This document shows positions 15,898-23,921 of a DNA stretch of 27,678 nucleotides, one piece after another (position 1 is the first letter of the stretch; each line of letters begins with the position of its first letter). This DNA is from CAZMXI01 sp964570205. Lineage in GTDB: Bacteria > Planctomycetota > Phycisphaerae > Tepidisphaerales > Tepidisphaeraceae. The stretch lies in assembly GCA_964570205.1 (NCBI GenBank), contig CAZMXI010000050.1, forward strand, positions 1-27,678, given 5' to 3'. The notes below the pieces were generated by a model. The model worked only from the letters and a program-made list of their open reading frames with translations. It was not told the origin of the DNA and searched no databases. Made by a program: the position numbers and the translations under genes.

Positions 15898-16989
15898 CTA
15901 CTTGTTCACACCAATTTGCACGAGGTTGCCCTCCTCCTGCCCACGCCGTCGCAACTGCCCGCACGCCGCGTCAATATCGCGGCCGCGGCTCTTACGCACG
16001 TGCGCGTTCAGCCCCGCCTCGCGCAGAATCCCCTGAAATCGCACCACATCTTCCGCCTTCGGCCGCCGAAACGGCATGCCGGCCACTTCGTTGTATCGAA
16101 TCAGGTTGATGTTGGCCCGCATGCCCCGGCACAGGTGCGAAAGCTGTCGGGCGTGCTCCGGCCGGTCGTTTACGCCTGCCAGCAGGATGTACTCCAACGT
16201 GATCTCCCGGCCCGTGCGCTCAAAGTAGAACCGTGTTGCCTTCAGAATCTCGTCCAGGGCGAAATGCTCGGCCCACGGGATAAGCTCACGTCGCAAGGCT
16301 TCGTTGGGCGCGTGGAGGGACAACGCCAGGTTGATCGCCAGCCCTTCGCCCGCCAACTCGCGAATCCGTTCCGGCACTCCGACGGTCGAGATCGTCATCC
16401 GCCTTGCCCCCAAATGGAATCCCTTGGCTCCATGCAAAATCCGCATGGACTTGGTGGCGTTGGCATAATTTGCAAGGGGTTCGCCCATTCCCATGAACAC
16501 CACGTTGGTAATTCGACCCCCTCTTTCGGCAAGAATCCGATTGAGCGTAAACACCTGTTCCACGATCTGTCCGGCCGATAAGTTGCCCTTCAGGCCGCCC
16601 ACTCCACTGGCGCAGAACGTGCACCCGACCGGGCACCCCACCTGCGAACTGACACATGCGGTTCGTCTCTCACCATCGGGAATCATCACCGTTTCGGCGT
16701 TCCGGCCGTCCGGCCAGGTTAGTAAGAGCTTAATGGTGCCATCGTTACTGTCCTGGCGGCGAGCAAGCTCGGCCGACGCGATCACCATCCGCTCTCTCAG
16801 AACCTCACGGTCGCGCTCGCTCAGGGTGGTCATCACCGCGGGATCCGTCACCAGTTTTCCATAGACCCAATTCAGGATCTGATCGGCCCTATATGCCGGC
16901 CACTTCCAGGCACTCAGCGCAAACTTCAACTCTTGGACCGTTTGGTCGAAAAGGTGGACCCTGCCAATACTGTCGGACGCTGCTGGCAT
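15898..16989 (-). CDS. rlmN: 23S rRNA (adenine2503-C2)-methyltransferase, radical SAM
   Basis: RlmN methylates A2503 of 23S rRNA, and in many bacteria also A37 of some tRNAs, by a radical-SAM mechanism using a methyl-cysteine intermediate. The 363-residue length is normal. The [4Fe-4S] motif is CPVGCTFC (Cys119, Cys123, Cys126). Cys343 in DIDAACGQL is the expected methyl-carrying cysteine, and Cys112 in RTACVSSQVG is the other conserved one. MGMGEPLANY and TISTVGVPERIREL are characteristic. The start ATG 16989 is closely preceded by AT-rich sequence and a palindrome (17001-17016), and its promoter probably lies between it and the divergent sigma factor gene. GH127 follows after 49 bases; this adjacency seems incidental. 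Confidence 0.96.
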   Translation of the reverse strand: MPAASDSIGRVHLFDQTVQELKFALSAWKWPAYRADQILNWVYGKLVTDPAVMTTLSERDREVLRERMVIASAELARRQDSNDGTIKLLLTWPDGRNAETVMIPDGERRTACVSSQVGCPVGCTFCASGVGGLKGNLSAGQIVEQVFTLNRILAERGGRITNVVFMGMGEPLANYANATKSMRILHGAKGFHLGARRMTISTVGVPERIRELAGEGLAINLALSLHAPNEALRRELIPWAEHFALDEILKATRFYFERTGREITLEYILLAGVNDRPEHARQLSHLCRGMRANINLIRYNEVAGMPFRRPKAEDVVRFQGILREAGLNAHVRKSRGRDIDAACGQLRRRGQEEGNLVQIGVNK

Positions 16990-17000
16990 ACAATTTGTAC

Positions 17001-17016
17001 CATACGTGATCGTATG
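17001..17016. promoter_or_regulatory. Inverted repeat between rlmN and sigma factor gene
   Basis: CATACG and CGTATG flank a TGAT spacer in the 111-base divergent intergenic region, 12 bases upstream of the rlmN start. It could be an operator for either gene. The arms are only 6 bp, so this is tentative. Confidence 0.3.
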
Positions 17017-17100
17017 CGGTCGCTCCAGTCACGAAATCCAGGCTTCTCTTCCGGCCTCTTTTCTCTGACGGAGCATTATCACTGGCCTGGGCGGATTGCC

Positions 17101-17862
17101 ATGAGTATTGACGGCACAAGAAGATGCCGATTGGACGAGCCGATCCAGAATATGGGTCAGCCCGACTGTTCCGGCTACCGCGGTTCGGAGGCCAAGCGCC
17201 GCTTGAACCAGCCCCATGAGCCGGTTCGTCCGCAGGTCTCGGATGACCGGCGGGAAGCGCCCACCGTCCCGAGTGATGAGACCCTGCTTGATTCGTACCG
17301 GCGCGGCAACCGGGCCGATTTTACCCGGCTCGTGGAGCGATATCAGCGGGAACTCTTCCACTTTCTGATTCGATTTCTGGGCGATCGCGCCGCGGCGGAG
17401 GACGTTTTCCAGGAAACGTTCCTACAGGTCCATCAGTCCGCCGATTCATTTGACCCGCAGCGGCGATTCCGTCCCTGGCTGTTCACAATCGCTGCCAACA
17501 AGGCCAGAGACCTGATGCGCTCCCAGGCGCGCCGGCCTGTAAACCCTCTTCAGGCCAGCATTAGCCCCACAGATGAAGAGAGCGGACAGTTCATCGACAT
17601 GATCGAGTCTGTAACCCAGTCTCCGGGAGCCAGACTTGAGAAAGAGGAACTCCAGCGCCAGGTCCAGCAAGCCATCCTGAATATGCCGGATCACCTGAGA
17701 GAGATTCTCCTACTTTCCTATTTTCACCAGTTTCCCTATAGGCAAATCGGCGACATCCTCAACATCCCGCTTGGCACGGTCAAATCCCGCCTGCACGCCG
17801 CCGTCGCCCACTTCGCCGACAAATGGCGCGCAATTCAAGCGAACCAACCCACCTCCCGATGA
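17101..17862 (+). CDS. ECF-type RNA polymerase sigma factor
   Basis: This is a sigma-70 family group IV (ECF) factor, 253 residues. Region 2 spans about residues 75-145, with FTRLVERYQRELFHFLIRFL, the AAEDVFQETFLQV core and RPWLFTIAANKARDLMR. Region 4 spans about residues 180-245, with the helix-turn-helix PYRQIGDILNIPLGTVKSRL. The first 60 residues are a disordered charged extension not found in minimal ECFs. I chose ATG 17101, but 17152 (Met18) is an alternative; neither has a convincing ribosome site. An open frame continues upstream to 16933, but that part overlaps rlmN and the divergent promoter. The small gene 186 bases downstream is its likely partner. Target promoters and signal are unknown. 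Confidence 0.9.
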   Translation: MSIDGTRRCRLDEPIQNMGQPDCSGYRGSEAKRRLNQPHEPVRPQVSDDRREAPTVPSDETLLDSYRRGNRADFTRLVERYQRELFHFLIRFLGDRAAAEDVFQETFLQVHQSADSFDPQRRFRPWLFTIAANKARDLMRSQARRPVNPLQASISPTDEESGQFIDMIESVTQSPGARLEKEELQRQVQQAILNMPDHLREILLLSYFHQFPYRQIGDILNIPLGTVKSRLHAAVAHFADKWRAIQANQPTSR

Positions 17863-17881
17863 GTATTACTTGTGCTCGTGG

Positions 17882-17913
17882 ACAGACGGACTCATCTGCT
17901 GTAACACGTCTGT
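17882..17913 (+). other. Inverted repeat between sigma factor and companion gene
   Basis: ACAGACG (17882-17888) and CGTCTGT (17907-17913) form a perfect 7-bp stem with an 18-base loop, 20 bases after the sigma factor stop. No T-run follows. It may be a weak attenuator or an operator for the downstream gene. Confidence 0.3.
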
Positions 17914-18048
17914 GAACGGATCGGACAGGATAGTACTCGAGCGGGTAGACGGGTTGGCTGGCACGCTGCTGTGCAGCTTCGGATTGTTGGGTGATGGTTT
18001 GCCGGAGGATTTGCGCACACAGTGCCGCCCCTTTGCTGGGAAGAACTC

Positions 18049-18336
18049 ATGTCTCAATTAAACAAGGATGACGCCCTGGCAGTTGATGTTTTTCTTGAAT
18101 CAAGGGCGGGGGCGTCGGACGATTCCGACGGGCAGCCGGCGCTGGCCGAGCCTCAATTGCGCCGGCGCCTCGAAGCTGCGGACAGGCTCTTTTCCATGAT
18201 CGCGATCATGCCCGCGCTGGAGCCGCCCGCGGACCTGGTCGAGCGTACGATGTCACGCATCGATGCCGCCATTACCGCCATGGCTTTGCAGGTTGCCGAG
18301 AGCGAGGATGCGCCGCTGGCTCAACCCGAGGCTTAG
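18049..18336 (+). CDS. Small hypothetical protein, possible sigma-factor partner
   Basis: The 95-residue soluble protein is acidic. It has a flexible N-terminus (MSQLNKDDALAVDVFLESR) and a helical core, RRRLEAADRLFSMIAIMP, then PPADLVERTMSRIDAAITAM. No transmembrane helix and no zinc-binding HxxxCxxC motif are present, so it is not a classical ZAS anti-sigma factor. The PPADLVERT phrasing recalls short proteins found beside ECF genes in planctomycetes, but that is recollection, not proof. GGGAAG lies seven bases before ATG 18049. Its stop interlocks with that of the opposing bioF-like gene (the TTAG at 18333-18336 contains both). Role as a regulator of the adjacent sigma factor is inference from position. 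Confidence 0.65.
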   Translation: MSQLNKDDALAVDVFLESRAGASDDSDGQPALAEPQLRRRLEAADRLFSMIAIMPALEPPADLVERTMSRIDAAITAMALQVAESEDAPLAQPEA

Positions 18337-19553
18337 TCCCGCGCGTTCAGCCCGATCACCGCATCCAGCAGTTGCTGCACATCCGCATCCGTATGTTCAC
18401 TGCTCAGGCTGATCCGCAGGCGGCTGCTGCCGCGAGGTACGGTCGGCGGACGAATGGCTCCCACCAGAAAGCCCTTCTCCATCAATTGTGACGATGCATC
18501 CATCGTCCGTTGTTCGGTTTGCAGAATCACGGGAATAATGGGCGAATCACCTGCGGGAATGGCCAATCCCGCATCGTTCAACCGTGTGCGAACGAATGCA
18601 GCCAGTTCGCGGACGCGCTGTTGTCGCCACGGCTCGTCGCGCATGATCTGGATTGACTCGCGGATTCCGCTCGCCGTCGCCGGAGGAACCGCGGTCGAGT
18701 AGATGTAGGCGCGGGCCCAGTTTTCCATCGCCTCGCAAAATGTGTGTGATGCGCAGGCCGCTCCGCCGACCATGCCCGCGGCTTTGGAGAATGTTACGAT
18801 GCTCACATCAACTGCGGCGCCAAAACCAAGTTCGGAGGCGTAGCCGGCGCCTGCCTCGCCATAGACGCCGCTCGCGTGCGCCTCGTCGAGCACGAGGACG
18901 AAGGGCAATTCAGATTTGAGCTGCGCCAGTGTGCGCAGGTCGGCGGCATCTCCATCCATGCTGAAGACCGATTCAGTGACCACGACCTGCAATTGGTTCG
19001 CGTCAGCGCTGGCAAGCAACTGACGGAGTCTGTTCATATCGTTGTGGGGAAAGGTGCGCATGGCGGCGGATCGTTCGATGCCTCGTCGGGAACCTGCCAA
19101 CCCCTCGCCCCATATCGCGTCGATGAGGGATGCGTGGGCCAACTTGTCAACAAGGAACCGCACGCCGGCGGGGTGAAAGCGGCCAACGCCAGCCAGTGTC
19201 TGAATGACGGCATGAGCGGCTTGATAGCCGCTGGGCAGCAGGATGGCTGCCTCGACACCCTTCCACGAGGCAATGGCCGCCTCGGTCCGTTCGTGCTCGA
19301 TTGTGAACCCGCTTACCATCGCCGATGCGCCAGCCCCCACACCCCAGGCATCCAACGCTGCGCACTGTGCCTCGACGGTGCGAGAATGGTGCGCCAGCCC
19401 CAGATAATCGTTGGATGCGAAATTTACAAAAGAACGTCCCGCCCACGAAAGATGGGCTGGACCGCAAAGCTGGACCGCCCGGCGGCGCCGCAGTTGATGT
19501 TCCACCTCGCGGCGAGCCAACTCCTGCCGCAGCAAGGAATTCAGCCGCTCCAT
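18333..19553 (-). CDS. bioF: 8-amino-7-oxononanoate synthase-like PLP enzyme (AONS family)
   Basis: Alpha-oxoamine synthases condense an amino acid with an acyl-CoA or acyl-ACP; BioF makes 8-amino-7-oxononanoate, the first committed biotin precursor. The 406-residue length is typical. PLP-binding features are visible: FASNDYLGLA near residue 45, His140 in VDKLAHAS, DEAHASGVYG (Asp223, His226) and the Schiff-base Lys257 in VTFSKAAGMVGG. The N-terminal RREVEHQLRRRR and C-terminal RLRISLSSEHTDADV agree with BioF. 2-Amino-3-ketobutyrate CoA ligase (Kbl) and serine palmitoyltransferase are the alternatives, and no other biotin gene is in the window, so the symbol is likely but not certain. Its ATG overlaps the stop of the HU-like gene (TGATG), giving translational coupling. 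Confidence 0.82.
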   Translation of the reverse strand: MERLNSLLRQELARREVEHQLRRRRAVQLCGPAHLSWAGRSFVNFASNDYLGLAHHSRTVEAQCAALDAWGVGAGASAMVSGFTIEHERTEAAIASWKGVEAAILLPSGYQAAHAVIQTLAGVGRFHPAGVRFLVDKLAHASLIDAIWGEGLAGSRRGIERSAAMRTFPHNDMNRLRQLLASADANQLQVVVTESVFSMDGDAADLRTLAQLKSELPFVLVLDEAHASGVYGEAGAGYASELGFGAAVDVSIVTFSKAAGMVGGAACASHTFCEAMENWARAYIYSTAVPPATASGIRESIQIMRDEPWRQQRVRELAAFVRTRLNDAGLAIPAGDSPIIPVILQTEQRTMDASSQLMEKGFLVGAIRPPTVPRGSSRLRISLSSEHTDADVQQLLDAVIGLNARD

Positions 19554-19966
19554 CAGGACTGCCGCGGATGAGTCGGGGCCGGATGGCTGTGGGTCACTTC
19601 GTCGTCGTGATCGTCATCGTGGTTGGCGTGCTCTGCCATTTCGGCGACATCGCCCGCCTCATCGTCGATCGCAGCGCCCGTCAAATCCGACAGCTTCTGC
19701 TTCATGAGCCGGCCCACTTTGAACTTGACGGTGCGCTTCTCGGGCACCTCAACGGGCTGCAGTGTTTTCGGGTTTTGAGCTCGGCGTGCCTTTCGGAGCT
19801 TGGCCTCAAATACGCCGAAGTCCCTGAACTCCAAGCGGTTGCCCTTCCCCAGTTCAACGATGATTTCATCCAGGAACTGCTGAACGATCTTCTTGACCTG
19901 AACCCGACGCTGATCGGTCACGTCGGCGATCCTGTCGATCAATTCCTTCTTGGTGATGGTTGCCAT
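19553..19966 (-). CDS. HU/IHF-family DNA-binding protein with acidic His-rich tail
   Basis: The 137-residue nucleoid protein has a canonical HU fold over residues 1-95. The sequence has KKELIDRIADVTDQRRVQVK at the dimer-forming helices, then the GNRLEFRDFGVFE hinge, then the DNA-arm region around RRAQNPKTLQPVEVPE and KRTVKFKVGRLMKQKL. A 40-residue tail (about 98-137) is unusual: 12 Asp/Glu and six His in a low-complexity run ending THSHPAPTHPRQS. This could bind metal or modulate DNA contact; function unknown. GAGG precedes ATG 19966 at a suitable distance. The stop overlaps the bioF-like start, so the two are probably cotranscribed and coupled. The core assignment is firm; what partner or process it serves is not. 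Confidence 0.92.
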   Translation of the reverse strand: MATITKKELIDRIADVTDQRRVQVKKIVQQFLDEIIVELGKGNRLEFRDFGVFEAKLRKARRAQNPKTLQPVEVPEKRTVKFKVGRLMKQKLSDLTGAAIDDEAGDVAEMAEHANHDDDHDDEVTHSHPAPTHPRQS

Positions 19967-20202
19967 AGCGCATCCTCACGCAGATAACACCCGGTCAGTC
20001 CCGAACTTAGCTTACGAGATCATTGCACCCCCGTGCCCGCGCGTCAAGGGATAAATCTGCGAACGGATTCAACAACCCACGACGGTACGGCTGACGCGCT
20101 GGCAGCAGAGATGGCAACTTCAAATGAAAGCATCCCCTGATGCAGGCCGTTTGTCAATGTCTTTCACCACAAAGTGATAGGGCAACATCAGCGGTCGGAA
20201 GG

Positions 20203-20520
20203 CTACCGGTATCCCACGGAGGCCTTTCCCCAGCTTGTCCAGCGGTGGTAGTGATCCGGGCCGAAGGTGGATTGGTATTCGCTGACCCGCACATAGAACC
20301 AGGTCGGCAGCGAGTCTTCGTAGCCCATGAATACGCTTGGCTGCCGGTCTTCGCGTCCGAGGTCGATGCGGGGTTCATTGAACGCGATAGGCGGCTCGAA
20401 CACCAGGGATGATGCCGGAGAGTCCGCGTACGCATGTTCGACCGGCGGCAGTCCGCTCGGCGCAGGGGATGCGCAACCCGCCGCCGAAAGAGCAATGATC
20501 AACAACAATCCGAATCGCAT
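20203..20520 (-). CDS. Small hypothetical lipoprotein
   Basis: This is a 105-residue predicted lipoprotein with signal MRFGLLLIIALSAAGC (lipobox SAAGC, Cys16). After a Pro/Ser-rich linker there is a compact aromatic-rich part: LPTWFYVRVSEYQSTFG, then YHRWTSWGKASVGYR at the C-terminus. I do not recognise a family. GAGGG lies five bases before ATG 20520, a good site. It stands alone between the serine acetyltransferase and HU genes on the same strand, with 165 and 236 bases either side, so it may have its own promoter. The C-terminal Tyr/Trp motif could be a small beta hairpin for envelope association, but that is a guess. Confidence 0.7.
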   Translation of the reverse strand: MRFGLLLIIALSAAGCASPAPSGLPPVEHAYADSPASSLVFEPPIAFNEPRIDLGREDRQPSVFMGYEDSLPTWFYVRVSEYQSTFGPDHYHRWTSWGKASVGYR

Positions 20521-20685
20521 TCTGCCCTCGCACCAGATGTTGTCGGGAGCGAGTCAAACGCGATGCCACAACGGCAGCGCCCGCAATTACTGGCCGAAGC
20601 TGGCTTTCCGAACGATTCCGTCGCGGTTCGATCATGCCGGATGTTGCCAAGACGCAACGCGGTCATGTTGCGGCAGGGCTCCAAT

Positions 20686-21624
20686 TCAGGCTTCGCGAAT
20701 CTTGCCGCGCCGCTGGCGATACGTGAGCTTCGGTGCCTCCATGCTCACGATGGTTTGAGCCGGCACACTGGCGGTGATGAACACGTTGCCGCCGATCAGC
20801 GCACCCCGCCCGATGACCGTGTCACCACCCAGGATGGTTGCTCCGGCGTAGATGGTGACATCGTCCTCAATGGTTGGATGACGCTTCTGTCCGCGCAAAA
20901 CCTGCCCGAACGCCGGGGCCAGGGCCCCGAGGGTTACCCCTTGATAGATTTTGACGTTACTGCCGATTTCGGTGGTTTCGCCGATCACCACGCCCGTGCC
21001 GTGGTCGATGAACAGATTCCGCCCGAGCCGTGCGCCGGGATGGATGTCGATTCCGGTAACACTGTGAGCATGCTCGGTCATGATCCTTGGCAGAAGCGGC
21101 ACCCCAAGCCTGTGGAACTCGTGTGCCATTCGCTGCACCATGATGGCGTAGACGCCGGGATAGCAGAAGATAGTCTCGTCGGTGGACTGGGCGGCCGGGT
21201 CACCGTCGAAAGCGGCCCGTACGTCGGCGGCCAGCATCTGGCGAATATCGGGAATGCGGTCGAAGAAAGCGGCGACGATCTCGGCAGCCCGGTGGTCGCA
21301 CTCGTCGCGAATCTGCCCTTCGCCGTTGGATCCCGGCAACTGTGCACCGTATCTGAGGCACCAGCGGACCTGGTCGTAGAGCGCATCCGACAGCTCTATC
21401 ACCAGCTCGCCGACGCGATATCGGACGTTCTGGGTGGTCAGGCCCTGTTTTCCGAAGTAGCCGGGGAAGATCAACTGCTGCAATCGCTTGATGCAGCCGA
21501 TGATAGCTTCCGTCGCGGGCATGTAGACCCGGTTCAGATGCGTGATTCCGGCTTCGGTGGTGATGCTGTTGACAATCGTGTCGACAAGCCCCGACAGGCG
21601 GTCGTTCAGTTCGTTGCGGTTCAT
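20686..21624 (-). CDS. Serine O-acetyltransferase (CysE/EpsC-like)
   Basis: This cytosolic enzyme of cysteine biosynthesis makes O-acetylserine from serine and acetyl-CoA. The product is 312 residues, with an N-terminal helical domain (VRWCLRYGAQLPGSNG, IFCYPGVYAIMVQRMAH) and a C-terminal left-handed beta helix of hexapeptide repeats. The active-site region reads TGIDIHPGARLGRNLFIDHG and then GTGVVIGETTEIGSNVKIYQ, with the catalytic Asp-His pair in IDIHPG and FIDHGT. VTIYAGATILGGDTVIGRGA continues the helix. The length and N-terminus resemble the longer EpsC-type acetyltransferases. ATG 21624 is preferred; the frame continues upstream to a TTG at 21675 without a ribosome site. It diverges from the phosphohexomutase gene over a 233-base promoter region. 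No cysK neighbour is seen. Confidence 0.9.
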   Translation of the reverse strand: MNRNELNDRLSGLVDTIVNSITTEAGITHLNRVYMPATEAIIGCIKRLQQLIFPGYFGKQGLTTQNVRYRVGELVIELSDALYDQVRWCLRYGAQLPGSNGEGQIRDECDHRAAEIVAAFFDRIPDIRQMLAADVRAAFDGDPAAQSTDETIFCYPGVYAIMVQRMAHEFHRLGVPLLPRIMTEHAHSVTGIDIHPGARLGRNLFIDHGTGVVIGETTEIGSNVKIYQGVTLGALAPAFGQVLRGQKRHPTIEDDVTIYAGATILGGDTVIGRGALIGGNVFITASVPAQTIVSMEAPKLTYRQRRGKIREA

Positions 21625-21857
21625 GAGTGCGATCCGACCTTCCCGAGAATGAGGAAGTCCATGTTGCGAACACAAGGCCAGGCGACGGATGGATTTGGCG
21701 GCGCGCGGTTATTCGCGGCCGCTGGTACAGACGCACCGGGAACGATGCATGGAGCGTAGCATGGGCCGGGCATTATACCGGTTGCGGGATTGTCGGGCAA
21801 ACGGATAATCAGCGAGTCAGCAGGACTTTAGGATCGGTGGCAAGTGGAAGGCGAGCC

Positions 21858-23234
21858 ATGGAAGCATTGATGATCGGCGTTTCGGGGATGCGCGGCACCA
21901 TTGGGGGCACGTTGACGCCCGTGGTGATCGGCCGCATGGCCGCGGCCTTTGCAGCGTGGCTGAAACGGACGCAAAGCCCGGCCAACGGCACCCATTTCAA
22001 GATGGTTTTCGGTCGCGATACCCGCCCCAGCGGGTGCATGGTGCGTGATGCAGCCTCTGCGAGCCTCATCGCCAGCGGAATCGAGGTCATCGACCTGGAT
22101 GTCGTTACCACGCCGGGCGTCGCGATGATGGTGAAATACACGGGCGCTGACGCAGGCGCCATCGCGACGGCGTCGCACAATCCTATCCAGTGGAATGGCT
22201 TGAAGTTCCTGGACCGTCGCGCGATTGCCCCACCGCCGGCGGCCGCCAGCCAGATCAAGTCGCTGTATGAACAGGAACAGGCGGATTTCGTGCGGGTACA
22301 ACAGTTTGTGACCCCAAGTCGAAACACCGAAACACACGCCCTGCATGTAAAGCGCGTGCTTGAGCACGTGGATGTGCTCGGCATCGCCGCCAAGCGATAC
22401 AAGGTGGTGCTGGACAGTGTGAACGGCGCCGGCTGTGTCGTCAGCGCGACGCTGTTGAGCAAGCTGGGCTGTGAGGTGGTTCACATGAACCGTGAGCCCA
22501 ATGGGCAATTCGCGCACGAGCCGGAGCCGACCGAGAAGAACCTGACCGGCCTGGCAGCCGAGGTCAAGCGACAGAAGGCGGCGGTGGGGTTTGCACAGGA
22601 TCCCGACGCTGACCGCCTGGCCATCGTCGATGAGAACGGCGTGTATATCGGCGAAGAATACTCCCTGGCGCTGGCGGCGAAGCTGATCCTGGCCAGGAAG
22701 CCGGGGGCCGCCGTCGCCAACCTCTCGAGCAGCCGGATGCTCGATGACATTGCAGCGCAGCACGCCAGCCGTGTCGTACGGACGCCCGTCGGCGAGGCCA
22801 ATGTGGTCCAGGCGATGCTTGACCACACGGCGGTGATCGGAGGGGAGGGCAACGGCGGTGTGATCGACACGCGCATCGTTCCCGGCCGCGACTCGCTGGT
22901 GGGGATGGCTTACATACTCCAGCTAATGGCGGGCACGGGCAAGACCATCAGCCAACTCGTGGCGGAAATCCCGAGGTACACGATCGTCAAGACGAAATTC
23001 GAGTGCCGTCGCGAGGACGCCAACCGCGTGGTTGAACAGGTGCGCAAGGAGTTCGCCAGCGAGAAGGTGGATACGCAGGATGGTATTCGAATCGACTGGG
23101 ACCGATCGTGGGTTCATGCCCGTCCCAGCAACACTGAGCCAATCATGCGCATCATCGCCGAGGCGCCCGATCGCGCGGATGCCGAACGGCGGATCGAGCA
23201 GGTCCAGACGGTGGTGCGCAAGGTGCTGGGCTGA
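21858..23234 (+). CDS. Alpha-D-phosphohexomutase (phosphoglucosamine mutase / phosphomannomutase)
   Basis: The enzyme moves phosphate between C6 and C1 of a hexose, supplying precursors for UDP-GlcNAc, GDP-mannose or glucose-1-phosphate. The 458 residues cover all four domains. MIGVSGMRGTIGGTLTP is the first strand. The phosphoserine loop is ATASHNPIQWNG (Ser106). The metal loop is DPDADR (Asp248, Asp250, Asp252). The sugar-specificity loop is GGEGNGGVIDTRI, and the phosphate-binding loop is RPSNTEPIMRI. The specificity loop is of the GEGNGG type, closer to archaeal GlmM-like enzymes than to the GEQSGH of typical bacterial GlmM, so the natural sugar is uncertain. GGAAGG precedes ATG 21858 by six bases. 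A PEGA lipoprotein gene follows after 105 bases. Confidence 0.9.
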   Translation: MEALMIGVSGMRGTIGGTLTPVVIGRMAAAFAAWLKRTQSPANGTHFKMVFGRDTRPSGCMVRDAASASLIASGIEVIDLDVVTTPGVAMMVKYTGADAGAIATASHNPIQWNGLKFLDRRAIAPPPAAASQIKSLYEQEQADFVRVQQFVTPSRNTETHALHVKRVLEHVDVLGIAAKRYKVVLDSVNGAGCVVSATLLSKLGCEVVHMNREPNGQFAHEPEPTEKNLTGLAAEVKRQKAAVGFAQDPDADRLAIVDENGVYIGEEYSLALAAKLILARKPGAAVANLSSSRMLDDIAAQHASRVVRTPVGEANVVQAMLDHTAVIGGEGNGGVIDTRIVPGRDSLVGMAYILQLMAGTGKTISQLVAEIPRYTIVKTKFECRREDANRVVEQVRKEFASEKVDTQDGIRIDWDRSWVHARPSNTEPIMRIIAEAPDRADAERRIEQVQTVVRKVLG

Positions 23235-23339
23235 GGCGAACCATCGGGACGCGCTGCCGCATTGAATCACCGTCGCGAATCCGTATGTTGATCGATTGGC
23301 GTTCGCAGGCTTTGGTTGACCTTGAACGGGGCATCAGAG

Positions 23340-23837
23340 ATGCAGATGGCTAAACTTGGGTTGATTGCAGTGCTTCTGGCCTGCACCAGCGGGTGCGCAA
23401 CGGTCATGCGTGGCGGGATGCAGAAGCTGGAGTTCAACACCGACCCCGCCGGCGCGACGGTCCGGATTGATGATCAGACCTACACGACGCCCGCCGTTGT
23501 GGAACTTGCTCGCAAGCAGGAGCACAAGGTGACCGTCAGCCGCGACGGCTACCGCGATATCACGTTCGTGCTCAGGTCCACGTGGGATGGCGCCAGCATC
23601 CCCAGTTTCATCCTGCCCGGCGGCACGCTCTGGGTTGCCGTTGACAACCGCAACGGCGCGGACAGAAAATTCTACGGTTTGCCGGTCATCCAACTTGAAA
23701 AGGCAACCGAACCGAGCCCGCCGCCGCTTGAACTGTTCCCGTATCGCGGCCGCCTGCTGACCCGCAGCGAATTCGAGAACGTTGAGCGGGAAGAGATGCT
23801 GTACATGCAGGAACTGCTGGTCTTCGACAAGCATTGA
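23340..23837 (+). CDS. PEGA-domain lipoprotein
   Basis: This 165-residue exported protein has a short lipoprotein signal (MAKLGLIAVLLACTSGC; either Cys in LLAC or TSGC could be lipidated). A PEGA-like beta domain follows, with the phrase FNTDPAGATVRIDDQTYTTP and VTVSRDGYRDITF. PEGA domains are surface-associated beta modules with no known enzyme activity. A hydrophobic turn (IPSFILPGGTLWVAVDN) is similar to proteins with a hydrophobic segment after PEGA. The C-terminal part has RGRLLTRSEFENVEREEMLY and is helical and charged. The start is ATG 23340 or 23346; no strong ribosome site. It lies close upstream of mfd (84 bases to its likely start) and may be cotranscribed with it. Confidence 0.75.
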   Translation: MQMAKLGLIAVLLACTSGCATVMRGGMQKLEFNTDPAGATVRIDDQTYTTPAVVELARKQEHKVTVSRDGYRDITFVLRSTWDGASIPSFILPGGTLWVAVDNRNGADRKFYGLPVIQLEKATEPSPPPLELFPYRGRLLTRSEFENVEREEMLYMQELLVFDKH

Positions 23838-23921
23838 CGCCCTCTCTGCGCGTTGGCCCCATGCAGCAGCCCTTCCCGGGTGCTTTACGTGCGGGTGGGC
23901 AACTCCTACGATATCGGCGGT

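Noticed and set aside
16933..17100. Upstream extension of the sigma factor gene
   Set aside because: The open frame continues back into rlmN and through the divergent promoter; the encoded residues do not resemble a sigma factor.
18333..18336. Interlocked stop codons (TTAG) of the companion and bioF-like genes as a regulatory device
   Set aside because: Short overlaps at convergent gene ends are common in compact genomes and need no special explanation.
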